NCBI RefSeq assembly: GCF_036711975.1
Contig: NC_091973.1
Span: 15,624,001 to 15,688,000 of the forward strand
Length of the DNA: 64,000 nt
Source of the DNA: Onthophagus taurus
Lineage: Eukaryota > Arthropoda > Insecta > Coleoptera > Scarabaeidae
Reading direction: 5' to 3'
The position numbers and the translations under genes are program-made. Positions within the stretch are counted from its first letter, which is position 1. Each line of letters starts with the position of its first letter. Below the pieces are notes generated by a model. It ran no database searches. It was not told the DNA's origin and saw only the letters and a program-made list of their open reading frames with translations. This document shows, piece by piece, positions 53,309 to 63,244 of the stretch.

Positions 53309-53900
53309 TTAAAATCTACGTTTTAAGCAATCCAATAAATCAATCTGTATTTTTTTATGTTCCCATTCACGGTTTGATTGAAAATCTAATTTAGTGGAAA
53401 CTAAATATATAATTAATGTGTTCCACTTATCGGTGGGTTCCTTTAATCTATTTAATGCGCGTAAATGTTTGCGAATGTTACCAATTAAAGTGCGTATTAC
53501 ATTCGAGTTGACGAAAATAATTCTTTCAATATTAAAAAGTGCCTGAATGCCACGCAACTTCATAGTTTGAATTGGTAATTTCTAAACCCGCAATTACTTG
53601 TCGAGCTTCACTCGTTAAGGCTGATATCAAATAATAGTATTTTTGAACGTCATTTATTGCGTGATTATTATGAATCAATGACTCGAAAATATCGTGAAAT
53701 TCCAGCCATGATTCATATTAAATCTATCTTCTCCTGAATAATTTCGAAATCACAAATAAAATTAAGTGCACGATCGACTAATCATCACGTATCATCTAAT
53801 TTCGGCTTAGTAATAAATTTTGAAAAATTAGTGAGCTTGCCCTTAACAATGCCACGTTTCTTTATTAATGTTTCTAATTCCGACTTAATGATACGTAAAA
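53309..53900 (-). pseudogene. BEL/Pao gag fragment (BEL-3)
   Basis: Minus strand with several shifts. N-terminal part near 53900-53820: IKSELETLIKKRGIVKGKLT. Middle: NDVQKYYYLISALTSEARQV (about 53660). End: ALFNIERIIFVNSNVIRTLI and RALNRLKEPTDKWNTLIIYL. This is the DUF1759-type gag, in the order of insect BEL elements, and belongs to a different lineage from BEL-2 gag. No LTR or pol is attached. Confidence 0.75.
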
Positions 53901-54069
53901 ATAAAGGCAACGCAGTTGCTTCAAGTTAAGCGAGGGAAACGGAAATGAAAAAAAAAATGGATTGTATGCTTACGTATAATAAGTAATATACGTATATAAT
54001 AATACATATAATATTACTTTTTAGTTTTTTAACAATAAAACCTGCTATGTATGCTACAATATCAAATTG
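53901..54069. other. non-coding AT-rich
   Basis: Nothing recognised. Confidence 0.35.
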
Positions 54070-55015
54070 AATTATAGTTAAATGCATATTGTCTACGTTG
54101 GGAACGTTTATAATGTCCAGTGATTCAATTTCATCAGTTTTATTTTTGAGTATAGATGAACAATTTAAAATATTATTACGACCTAATGCAATTGCATTTG
54201 CAGATTCTGCTCCTTTAATGTGGGTATGTACTAATAGTTTTTTGTACGCTTTTTCAAATTGTATTGCAGTACGATTGTTACAATACCTACCACGTCGCGT
54301 CGCCTAATTGCACTAAAAAATCTCTATATAGTCTTGTGATAATTTATAAGTTAAAATAGTTTCTTTCTCTAGTTTATAAGTTTCTTGAACATATTTGTTG
54401 TACATTAATCTTAAACTATCGATACATACTAATTAACCTAAAGTGTGGCTGTATTTTCGATTTTTAAATTAATAATATATTTATAGGCAAAGTCTAAAAA
54501 TCTTTAAATACATATGTGCTACATCACATAAATTATTAGAAATTGCACAAAACTAAGCGGTTGCATTACAATTTCTAAATTCAGTTAGGTCTGTGTTATT
54601 TTGTAAATAATTAAGTGCAAAATAATTTGAGCAGCAAGCTTCACTTTCTTTTTTTCTCGTACCCAATCCACATACCTTTGAGATATCTTAGTACCTACAC
54701 ATAAGCCTTCTTCAAATTGCACCTTATCTAAAGCTTCAATACACTTCCATTTGATTTCTTCTCCATTCTCATTAATTAAAATTTGTTTGCTTGCTAAACA
54801 ATTCCGCACAAGCTTTAACATATGACAAGCGTCAAGATATATTTACTTGGTCTTCTGATACGGGATGTTGAAAATAAGGACGTATATGATCTTCGTCTAT
54901 TTGTTCAAGTCCCATCAAAAGTGATGGGCGTAACAATAACACCTGAGTCATGTACAAACTCAAGAACCTTCAAGATTATGTTTGCTTTCTGGTCGGCAGT
55001 CATTCCATTTATTAA
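54070..55015 (-). pseudogene. P-element / THAP9-like transposase fragments
   Basis: Minus strand. From 55015, ADQKANIILKVLEFVHDSGV then IVTPITFDGT (catalytic-domain strand with Asp). From 54821, MLKLVRNCLASKQILINENG, IKWKCIEALDKVQFEEGLCV and REKKKVKLAAQI, matching the insertion (GTP-binding-like) domain of P-type transposases. At 54310-54070, RTAIQFEKAYKKLLVHTHIK and GAESANAIAL, near the C-terminus. Sequence between 54310 and 54585 is unreadable. The THAP finger is missing. Dead. Confidence 0.75.
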
Positions 55016-56215
55016 AAAATATAAATTTTATTGTTTTTTCTTTCTATTCTTCGTCTTTTAAATAAAACTCGGTTTGCGTACTTTAAAGAGGATTTTTTTT
55101 GTTTTTTTTTTTTCAACTCGACCGGTTTCGATTTTTCAATCAAATCATCTTTAGGAGTCACCTGTAGTATGAAAAATAATTAAACTACTATACAACATTT
55201 TCTAAAAATACATTAAAATATTTATCCATATATAAAACACGTGAAAAACTTTCTGGTTGTTAAGTTGAGGTTATGTCATATAATCGTTCAAAACTTACGT
55301 CTAAAATGGATTTAAGCCCGTTAAATTATCTATAACAAACGACTTCATCTCTTCAGTTGTTACAGTATGAATTTCTTTCCTTTAGCTTTCCTTTCTTTAT
55401 TATGTGTACGCACAGCAATAAGCTGGGTAATTAAGAAGAGGTGCTGATTTCAATTTTGTTAAGAAATACGAAATAAAAGAGATAAAATTGTCTTACGCAT
55501 ATATGTATTATCACTCACTACTAACTTTTTACAATTGAAATTCGACTTGCGCGCGAACGTTTTATCGATAATGCCGATCAATGCCGATAATGCATCGATA
55601 ATAATCAAGGTGAAGGAGAACGTTCGAGGGCGCACGCCCCCGAGCGGATCATGCGCGTTTGAGGTTTCGAAATGCGTTCTTGCATGAACATTATGGATGA
55701 CAAAAATCTTCTTAAAACTTTCTGATTGACGAGATCTACGATATTGTGGCGATTTTTAGTAATGTCATGACATTGTATTTCAAGATTAACTGCGTGAGTT
55801 AAGTTGGTAACATTTTTTGGATATAAATATTTCAAATTTAAAATATTTTCATAAAACTCTTAAATTGTATACATTGGATACATTTACGGTATAAATTTGA
55901 TGGGGATGGGTGTGCTAATTGGAAACATGGGATTGTGAAAGAAATTTGTATGGGAAGGAAATGAAATGGTAGTCAAGGGAACCCAGTATGTTGCGAACTC
56001 AAACCGATACCTTGGTTTGAGTTCCTCGTTCAACTGGGGTAGTATTAAGCAACAGAATCATAAAATGAGCTTTCACACATAACTTGAGACCTCAGAATTA
56101 TAAATAGAAATCAAAAAATCGAAAAAACAGAAACAGCAACATACCATCTTTACATATCTAAAAATAAAAAATGAGTTAAATGGGATGGATGGGATGGACT
56201 TTAGTAGTAGATAAA
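55016..56215. other. non-coding, small repeats
   Basis: 55117-55157 holds CTCGACCGGTTTCGATT ... ATCATCTTTAGGA (see findings). 55605-55835 has a minus-strand open stretch (HDITKNRHNIVDLVNQKVLR) that I cannot identify. 55994-56023 is a hairpin (GAACTCAAACC / GGTTTGAGTTC). The true left end of the Polinton is probably within or near this stretch, but I could not place it. Confidence 0.4.
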
Positions 56216-56332
56216 AGCCGATTCTAGAACCTCCTCTCAGAACCTCAGGTCAAGGCCAAGGCCAAGGTCACGTTGAGTGACCATGACCTTGACCTTGCCC
56301 TGAGGTTCTGGGAGGAGGTTCCAGAATCGGCT
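56216..56332. repeat. imperfect palindrome, arms about 35 bp
   Basis: AGCCGATTCTAGAACCTCC ... AGAACCTCAGG on the left pairs with CCTGAGGTTCT ... GGAGGTTCCAGAATCGGCT on the right (56297-56332). The loop holds three AGGTCA-type words. It lies 310 bp upstream of the polymerase start. Confidence 0.85.
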
Positions 56333-56532
56333 ATTGCAAAGGGGGTCGTTGACCAGTAACCTTGACCTAAACAATGACCTTTACTTTGAGCTCACCTCAG
56401 GTCAAGATCACGTTTAGTGACCATGACCTTGATCAGTAACCTTGACCTGAACAATGACCTTTACTTTGACCTCAACGGAGACCTTGAAGTCAACCTTAAT
56501 TGTGACCATGACATTGACCTTGTACGTGACCT
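56247..56532. promoter_or_regulatory. array of 13 AGGTCA/TGACCT hexamers upstream of the Polinton polymerase
   Basis: Exact hexamers begin at 56247, 56265, 56284, 56290, 56363, 56375, 56399, 56424, 56443, 56455, 56467, 56515 and 56527. Several are in the extended form YCAAGGYCA (56250, 56256, 56262, and on the other strand 56284, 56424). They are partly carried on an imperfect ~80-bp tandem repeat (56354-56432 and 56434 on). AGGTCA is the half-site bound by nuclear receptors, and YCAAGGYCR is the FTZ-F1 type site; the regulatory role is inferred. Confidence 0.55.
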
Positions 56533-56646
56533 GAAATGAAGGTTACACGACGTGAGTTCATTGAAAACCCCACTTCGGAGGAGGTATGCTTTAAATAGCA
56601 GATAGAAAATCGTGTTCAACAGTATTGAAGTAAGAGTGTTGTGAAC

Positions 56647-59600
56647 ATGTTGACCTGCGACGTGTGTTACAAAGAGTTTACTAGACCAGATAATCTTGTG
56701 AGACATCAACGCACAGCATGTATTGGGAAACGTCGAAAGGTGGAAGAGGATCAACAAGGAGATGTTATAGTGTGTGAAATATGTGATGAACACGTAACCA
56801 GACAATGTTATTCCTCACATCTGCGCAGCAACAAACATAAACAGAAAGCCTTCGTAATAATAGATGATGGTGTAGAAAAAATAGATTCGATATTTGGAGA
56901 TAAAATATGTAGTTTTAGAGTGAGCGATCATGAACGGAAGTACGTAGACATGAAGGAATTCAGTAACCGAATTAGAGAAAAAGTTATCAGTTTGATACAG
57001 TCCGTGAGGAATGTAAATGGTAGTTTAAAAGTGAATACGGAAATTTTTGGATTGTATTTCATAAATACGAAGGAAGAAGTGGAAATCAAATCATTCAACA
57101 CAAAAAATAAAATTATAACAGTAGCCGTAGACTTGTACCAAACATACGAGGACTTTATGGACGAGATTATGGTGAAAATGTCGGAATTCCAAGAACGGGA
57201 CTCAGGTAAGAGTATAAGAATAGAAAAGTAGTAAAATGCGAAACTAAAGGCGTTAATACTGCAGGTTGGACCTTGTTGGAAATATTATATCTTGAAGTGA
57301 ACTGTAACAAGTTTAATCCTACAAGAGCATCGAGCTACATCGACTTACCGACATCCATAAAAGGGAAGAGAGCGGTAATAAACGTGCAAAATAACGATAA
57401 TAAGTGCTTTGCTTGGGCACTGATATCCGCGCTGTACCAACCCACAGGTTTACCGCAAAGAATATCATCATACCCAGATTATAGGGAAACAGAATTAAAG
57501 TTTGACTGCGTAACATTCCCAGTACCCATCAGAGACATACCAAAATTTGAGGAAGAAAATAACATTTCAATTAACGTCTATGGTATAAATTCTTGGTATA
57601 ATGGAGAGAAAATGGTAGATGATATTGTAACTGTATGTATATGTAAACAGAAACGGGAGCGTCATGTAAACTTATTAGTAGTCAGCGACAATTTCGGGAA
57701 TAACCACTATTGTTGGATAAAAAACTTATCTCGACTGATAAATACACAATCATCGACTCATGAACATCAAAGATATATTTGTGAGGGTTGTTTGCAATAC
57801 TTTTCAACTGAAGACAAGTTGGTACGACATCAGATGGATGACTGTAAAAAAGTGAAAGCAACAGTACCAAGCGAACAAATAAAAGTGAATAAGTTCGGAC
57901 ATCTAGAAAAGGAAAATGTTTTACAATTCGAAGGATTTGAAAAAAAAATGAAAGTTCCGTTTGTGGTGTACGCCGATTTCGAGGCGATTCTGAAACCCTT
58001 AACGCCCGAAGAAGGAAAAGTTTACGATGATAATAAACCATATACGGCCCGATGTTTTGAACACGAACCATACGCGTTTGCGTACTACATTAAGTGTGCT
58101 TACGATGATAACTTATCGAAATTCCGAATATACCGAGGGCGAAACGCTGCTCTGGAATTTATTATAAGATTGGAGAAGGATGTAATAGAGATCTATAAAC
58201 AACATTTGAGGCAAACAAAGGATATGATACCGCTAAGCTGTCTGGACCAATTTGTACATGAACTGAGTTCCGTATGTCACATTTGTGATAAACCAATAAA
58301 CAAAGAAGAGAAAGTGTGTGATCACGATCACTTGACAGGATTGTATAGGGGTCCTGCGCATTCCGTCTGCAATATAAATTATAAATTACCGATGTTTATC
58401 CCTGTGTTTTTCCACAACCTGTCGAATTACGATGCCCACATGTTTGTGAAAAGTATTGCCCTAAACAAGGAGGAAGTAGAGGTGATAGCACAAAACAAAG
58501 AAAAATATATTTCTTTTTCCAAAAAAATAGTTGTCGGAGAAACAACCGATAACAAGGGAAAGAAACGCAAAGTGTTTATGAAAATAAGATTCGTCGACTC
58601 GTTTAGATTTATGGCGAGTTCTTTGGAAAAGTTGGTTTCATATTTGGATGATAAGGATTGTGTGGAAGTGAAAAAAAAATTCAAAGACTCTGAAGAATTT
58701 AGATTGATGCGCCAGAAAGGTGTATTTCCATATTCGTTCGTAGATTCGTTTGAAAAGTTGGAGTATAGTAAATTGCCTGATCATACACAGTTTTACGACA
58801 TATTGAGTTCAAGTAATATTTCAAAGGAACAATACTCTAGAGCACAGACTGTATGGAATAAATTTAAGTGTACAACGTTGGGAGAATACAGTGACCTGTA
58901 TTTGACGTCAGATGTGTTAATGTTGACTGACGTCTTTGAAAATTTCAGGACAATATCTTTGGAGAATTACAATCTGGATCCTTGCCATTATTATACTGCG
59001 CCCGGGTTTGGGTGGGATGCTCTGTTAAAAATGACAGGTGTAAAATTAGAATTGTTATCAGACATTGACATGTTACACTTTTTTAAGAAAGGAATTAGAG
59101 GCGGTCTCTGTATGTGTGTAAAACGATCTGCAATAGCAAACAACAAGTTCCTTGACGATTTTAACCCGGAAAAACCATCATCATATATTCTATACTTGGA
59201 CGCTACCAATTTGTATGGGTATGCAATGAGTTGTAAATTACCAACAGGCGGTTTTCGATGGTTGTCGAACCAAGAAATAGCAGATATAGATGTGGAGTGT
59301 TTAGATGATGAACACCTTGGTTATGTCTTTGAAGTGGATTTGGAGTATCCCGAAAGGTTACACAACCAGCATGATGATCTACCGTTTTGTCCCGAAAACA
59401 TAATCGCTCCCGGATCGAAGCATCCTAAGTTGATTGCGAACTTACAAAATAAATCGAAATACATAATTCACTATGTAAACCTACGTGAATGTGTGAAAAA
59501 AGGTCTTAAGCTAACCAAAATACACCGTGCATTGCAATTTCAACAATCGCCGTGGATGAAACCATATATCGATTTTAACTCTGAGAAACGAATGAATGCT

Positions 59601-60479
59601 ACGAATGAATTTGGGAAAAATCATTATAAACAAATGAATAATATCGTGTATGGGAAAACGATGGAAAATGTTGAAAATAGAGTCGATATACGATTAGTGT
59701 CACATTGGGAGAATCGTTACAGGAGACCCGGTGCAGAAGCTCTTATCGCAAAGCCGACTTTCAAGTCATCGAAAATTTTCTGCCATAATTTGGCAGCCAT
59801 TGAAATGCAGAAGGTGGAGGTCAAATATAACAAACCTCTGTATGTAGGGTTTAGCGTACTGGAATTGTCGAAAGCGGTCATTTATAACTTTTTTTATAAT
59901 TTTTTAAAAGAGAAATATGGTGAAAACGTATTATTGTTATATACAGATACGGATTCGTTAATTCTCGAAATATTTACTGAGAATGTATACCAGGATATCA
60001 AAGAAAATATAGAGATGTTCGATACCTCTAATTACAAGTTAAACAACAGACATAATATTCCTCCAGGGCCGCCGATAGTTGGAAAAATGAAAGATGAGTA
60101 CCCAAATACGATATTAACATCGTTTTATGGTACAGGAGCTAAAGCTTATTGTATTAACACTTTGGAAGGAGTTGTCAAGCGTGCCAAGGGTGTGAAAAAG
60201 TATGTTATCGATAAAAACTTAAGTGTTTCAGAATATAAACGGATTATCGAAGATGGAGGTTCTGTGCGAAAAAAGATGTATGTCTTTCGCTCCTCCTATC
60301 ACACGATGTATACAGAACTAAAGAATAAAGTGGCGCTCTCTGCACATGACGATAAACGTTACGTGATGGAGGATGGATGTCATACGTTAGCTTGGGGAAA
60401 CTATCTTATTGAAGATCTACGCAGGGAAGATCTTTTGGACAACTTATTGGAGTTGTTAAACGTAAACATGTATGGCTAG
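56647..60479 (+). CDS. PolB: Polinton/Maverick protein-primed DNA polymerase B, two exons
   Basis: Exon 1 runs 56647-57205 and exon 2 57265-60479; the joined length is an exact multiple of three (1257 codons plus stop). Exon 1 has C2H2 zinc fingers (CDVCYKEFTRPDNLVRH, CEICDEHVTRQCYSSHLRSN). Exon 2 has another finger (CEGCLQYFSTEDKLVRH). The exonuclease motifs are VVYADFEAIL (~57965), FHNLSNYDAHMF (~58415) and YLTSDVLMLTDVF (~58905). A Cys/His endonuclease-VII-like block (CHICDKPINKEEKVCDHDH) lies between the first two. The polymerase motifs are YLDATNLYGYAM (~59192), KQMNNIVYGKTMEN (~59630) and LLYTDTDSLIL (~59935). All key Asp are present, so both activities look intact. It replicates the element from a protein-primed end. 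Its 3' end converges on the integrase. Confidence 0.93.
57206..57264 (+). other. 59-bp intron in the Polinton polymerase gene
   Basis: Donor CTCAG|GTAAGAGT, acceptor TACTGCAG|GTTGG, with stops in all frames between. Removing it keeps the frame. Short introns of this size are normal in insects. Confidence 0.85.
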
Positions 60480-60631
60480 TTAAATTGCGATCAGTTAATT
60501 TGTAAAAAAAAAAAAATACTTGCTTGTATCACAAAACTTGTATATAAAGTAGAAAGTAGGTTGTTAAAAAGGTTACTTGAAATAAAATCAACGAAATTAA
60601 AAAAAAGTTTTTTATTTTCTTAGTGTAAAAA

Positions 60632-61567
60632 TTATAATACATCCTTTTTTGCAATCCAAGAATTATGAGAGCTATCCATTCCCAACCATTTCACTCGGAC
60701 TTTATTTCCTTTTCGACGAAGAACTTTTTCAATTAAAAATACATCCGGGTGTTTCACACGTTGTAATTCTTCGTCGTAAAATGCTCCAAGAATGGGTTCT
60801 CCTCTACCATCTTTAATAAGGTAAGTCCTGGGATTAGTATTTTGAACTGTCGCTATGGTGAAAATTTCATTGGACCAAGTTGGTTGGTAACCTTTAGCAA
60901 AAGCGTGTCTGTACTTGCTAATTCGCACGTGTTCCCCCACATTAAATTTATGGTGGTTGGGGTCGACAACTTTAATGGAATTGTATACAGTATTTAACAG
61001 AGCAGATTCATTTCGTCGATTAACAGCTGAAGGTTTCATGTGAATGGTGCGATGTATTGTGTTGTTGTAAGATTTTAGTAATTTGGGTAGTAAGTCTAAC
61101 CAGCGATAATTTCCTTGCATACTAAATTCTTTCCACATTTTATTTTTTAGGGTTCTATTAAACCGTTCGATAATCGAGCTTTTTAAAGTGGAATAGGTGC
61201 TGTAATGATTAATGTTAAGTTGTTCCATTAATTTTTGAAAATCGCTATTGTAAAACTCTTTCCCATTATCGGTTTGTAAGTTGCTCGGAGTAATATTCTT
61301 TTTACTATGCAAAATGTCCTTCATAGCTTGAGTAACCTCTTTCCCAGTTTTGGTTTTGAGTGGTAAGGCCCATGCGTATTTTGAAAAAGCGTTGATAACA
61401 GTCAGTATATACTTGTAACCTTTATTGACCGACGCATATGGGATCATTTCAACCAAATCAGCTTGATAAAGATCCAATAGTCCGTGAAGCAGAACGCGGC
61501 GTCGCCGATAATGTCGTCTCGCAGGTGCATGTAGTTCGTTAACGAGATCTCGCTTAACACTAACCAT
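60632..61567 (-). CDS. INT: Polinton retroviral-type integrase with C-terminal chromodomain
   Basis: ATG 61567, 311 residues. The catalytic triad is visible in DLYQADLVEMIPYA (Asp), LQTDNGKEFYNSDF (Asp) and LKSSIIERFNRTLKNKMW (Glu). An SH3-like C-terminal part follows (FNVEHVRISKYRHAFAKGY-like, 130 residues after the core). The end has VFLIEKVLRRKGNKVRVKWL, a chromodomain that may steer integration to marked chromatin. The N-terminal zinc finger is reduced to a basic stretch (HAPARRHYRRRRV). The start codon overlaps the stop of the next upstream gene (61567-61974). No stop or shift, so it appears functional. The enzyme joins element ends to host DNA. Confidence 0.93.
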   Translation of the reverse strand: MVSVKRDLVNELHAPARRHYRRRRVLLHGLLDLYQADLVEMIPYASVNKGYKYILTVINAFSKYAWALPLKTKTGKEVTQAMKDILHSKKNITPSNLQTDNGKEFYNSDFQKLMEQLNINHYSTYSTLKSSIIERFNRTLKNKMWKEFSMQGNYRWLDLLPKLLKSYNNTIHRTIHMKPSAVNRRNESALLNTVYNSIKVVDPNHHKFNVGEHVRISKYRHAFAKGYQPTWSNEIFTIATVQNTNPRTYLIKDGRGEPILGAFYDEELQRVKHPDVFLIEKVLRRKGNKVRVKWLGMDSSHNSWIAKKDVL

Positions 61568-61974
61568 TACTCTACAACCCCTTCAATCAACAACTCTACA
61601 AGAAAAGGTAGTCCTCCTATCGGTGCATTATTTTTACACTTAATGGTATCTCCGCGTTTGAGTTGGACTCCCTGGAGCGACTTAATAACGATATCGTTAA
61701 CAAGTAACTGAACATGAGCGGACTTTACAACATCTTTTATCATACCTTCGTAGAAAGAATTGATGTAATCCGTAATTCCACTTTTGTTTGTGATTTTATA
61801 AAGTTTTGTTTTTGGATCAACATCTCCATCACCACGTAAAGTTAAAATAAATGTTGATGAAGGTTGTAGAACTTCGGATCTTGCTATGTGGTTCTGTATA
61901 ACATGGTGGTGAACATGCTTACCAAATTTATCGATAGATGTAGAACCATGTTCACCAAAACGGTTTAAAGGCAT
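61567..61974 (-). CDS. Polinton protein of unknown function, 135 residues
   Basis: ATG 61974 (MPLNRFGEHGSTSIDKFGKH), stop overlapping the integrase start. Visible features: a His-rich segment (HVHHHVIQNHIARSEV) and beta-strand-like sequence (FILTLRGDGDVDPKTKLY). No hydrophobic signal and no known motif. Its compact beta-rich look would suit a small virion or minor capsid component, but I do not recognise it as the Polinton penton (single jelly-roll). Co-directional with its neighbours; the start is the first ATG after a 46-bp gap. Confidence 0.7.
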   Translation of the reverse strand: MPLNRFGEHGSTSIDKFGKHVHHHVIQNHIARSEVLQPSSTFILTLRGDGDVDPKTKLYKITNKSGITDYINSFYEGMIKDVVKSAHVQLLVNDIVIKSLQGVQLKRGDTIKCKNNAPIGGLPFLVELLIEGVVE

Positions 61975-62020
61975 ATTGGCTTCTGAAGCGTCACAGAAAC
62001 AGAAAAAAGTTTATATACCC

Positions 62021-63181
62021 TTAACGAATGACTTGCGCTTCCCGTAATTCCTCTATGAGGGATATAATTTCGTTATGATGAGCAGTATGACCTGCTGCTT
62101 CGGAAGCAAGTAGTAAACGCAACCGATCAACTAATTCGTTCACGTCGTCCCAGTATTCGTACTCTTTAATTGCAGCAGGTACTAACAACTTATTTAAGTG
62201 ACCTGATCCAGTTTTAGGTTTTGGCCAATATCGAGCCCAGTACACATTTGGTCTTTGACCCAAGGAAATTGGTTTGATTATGTTCACAAACTTTTCATTT
62301 TCATCATCAGTTATGATACTTTTTGAAGCGTCATAATCTCTTTTATGTACATTCGAACGTTGTAAGATATCTTTGTAATTTCTCGCATCTGGTAAAGTAA
62401 ATTTACCCGGTTTATTTTTGAATAACAACTCGTATAACCCCGGTGTTCCTGTATACGTAAATTCACCCACCAAAATGTTTTTCCCGTCAAACGTTATTGG
62501 TTGATTTGCGATATACAATCCATCGGTAAGTGCACGAACACCGTAAGTTTGATCGAACTCGTTATTTACATCTACTGTTAAACCCGTAACATAGGTACGT
62601 GGTAAGGGGTCCAGCTGTCCTAAAGCTTCTCGAATAACTGTCTGTTCCATCATTCCCTCCATATTCTCTTTCATGCGCGCCAACTGCTCCCTAGCGTCCC
62701 GCTCGTAGACATCTAAAGATGTGTCTGACTCACGAACAGAAACCTCAGGTGTAGTATCTCGACCCTCGAACACCTCTTCGTCGCTGAGAAATTGCGGACT
62801 CCGTGCGAGTTCCGGTGAAACATCCATGCTAGCTCCCGGTTTAATGGGTGTTGACGTAACTCTACGTTTAGGTTTCACTCTAGGAGTTTCCAGTTTAAGT
62901 CCTTTAGAAGGTTTCTGCAAGTCAGCCAGTAAGGCTGAGATATCTGGTGACTGCTCCTTTTTCGGGGTAAATAAATCACGTTTTATCCCGAATTTATTGT
63001 CGAGCGCTAATAAATTGACAGTTTGTAATTTTTTGGAAATATCTGTCAGAGGTTCTTTCAGTGGAGCGAGTTGAGCTTCGGCAATGGACTGCTTCTGTTT
63101 TATATCTCCTTTCAAAGTGCGTATTTTATGTTTAACATCTTCTCGCGCAGCTATTAACTGTTGTGCAACATTACGATTCAT
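62021..63181 (-). CDS. Polinton protein of unknown function, 386 residues, coiled-coil N-terminus
   Basis: ATG 63181 (MNRNVAQQLIAAREDVKHKI). Residues 1-60 form a Lys/Glu-rich helix (likely coiled coil). Residues 60-160 are Pro/Ser-rich and charged, probably disordered. Residues 200-290 are a globular segment (GVRALTDGLYIANQPITFDG, GLYELLFKNKPGKFTLPDAR). The C-terminus is EYEYWDDVNELVDRLRLL. Proteins with this C-terminus accompany polymerase and integrase in arthropod Polintons; the role is unknown. A relic of the same C-terminus occurs at 30047-30258. Frame intact. Confidence 0.75.
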   Translation of the reverse strand: MNRNVAQQLIAAREDVKHKIRTLKGDIKQKQSIAEAQLAPLKEPLTDISKKLQTVNLLALDNKFGIKRDLFTPKKEQSPDISALLADLQKPSKGLKLETPRVKPKRRVTSTPIKPGASMDVSPELARSPQFLSDEEVFEGRDTTPEVSVRESDTSLDVYERDAREQLARMKENMEGMMEQTVIREALGQLDPLPRTYVTGLTVDVNNEFDQTYGVRALTDGLYIANQPITFDGKNILVGEFTYTGTPGLYELLFKNKPGKFTLPDARNYKDILQRSNVHKRDYDASKSIITDDENEKFVNIIKPISLGQRPNVYWARYWPKPKTGSGHLNKLLVPAAIKEYEYWDDVNELVDRLRLLLASEAAGHTAHHNEIISLIEELREAQVIR

Positions 63182-63244
63182 AGTTCAACGTGATAGTGTA
63201 ATGATCGCACAGAGACTGAGCATGCAGTCGTAAAGTCAATGGTT

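Noticed and set aside
55117-55157. Functional hammerhead ribozyme
   Set aside because: The expected CUGAUGA core is not intact (CUAAAGAUGA on the complementary strand).
55605-55835. Minus-strand 76-residue frame (HDITKNRHNIVDLVNQKVLR)
   Set aside because: Looks protein-like but I cannot match it to a family and no neighbour supports it.
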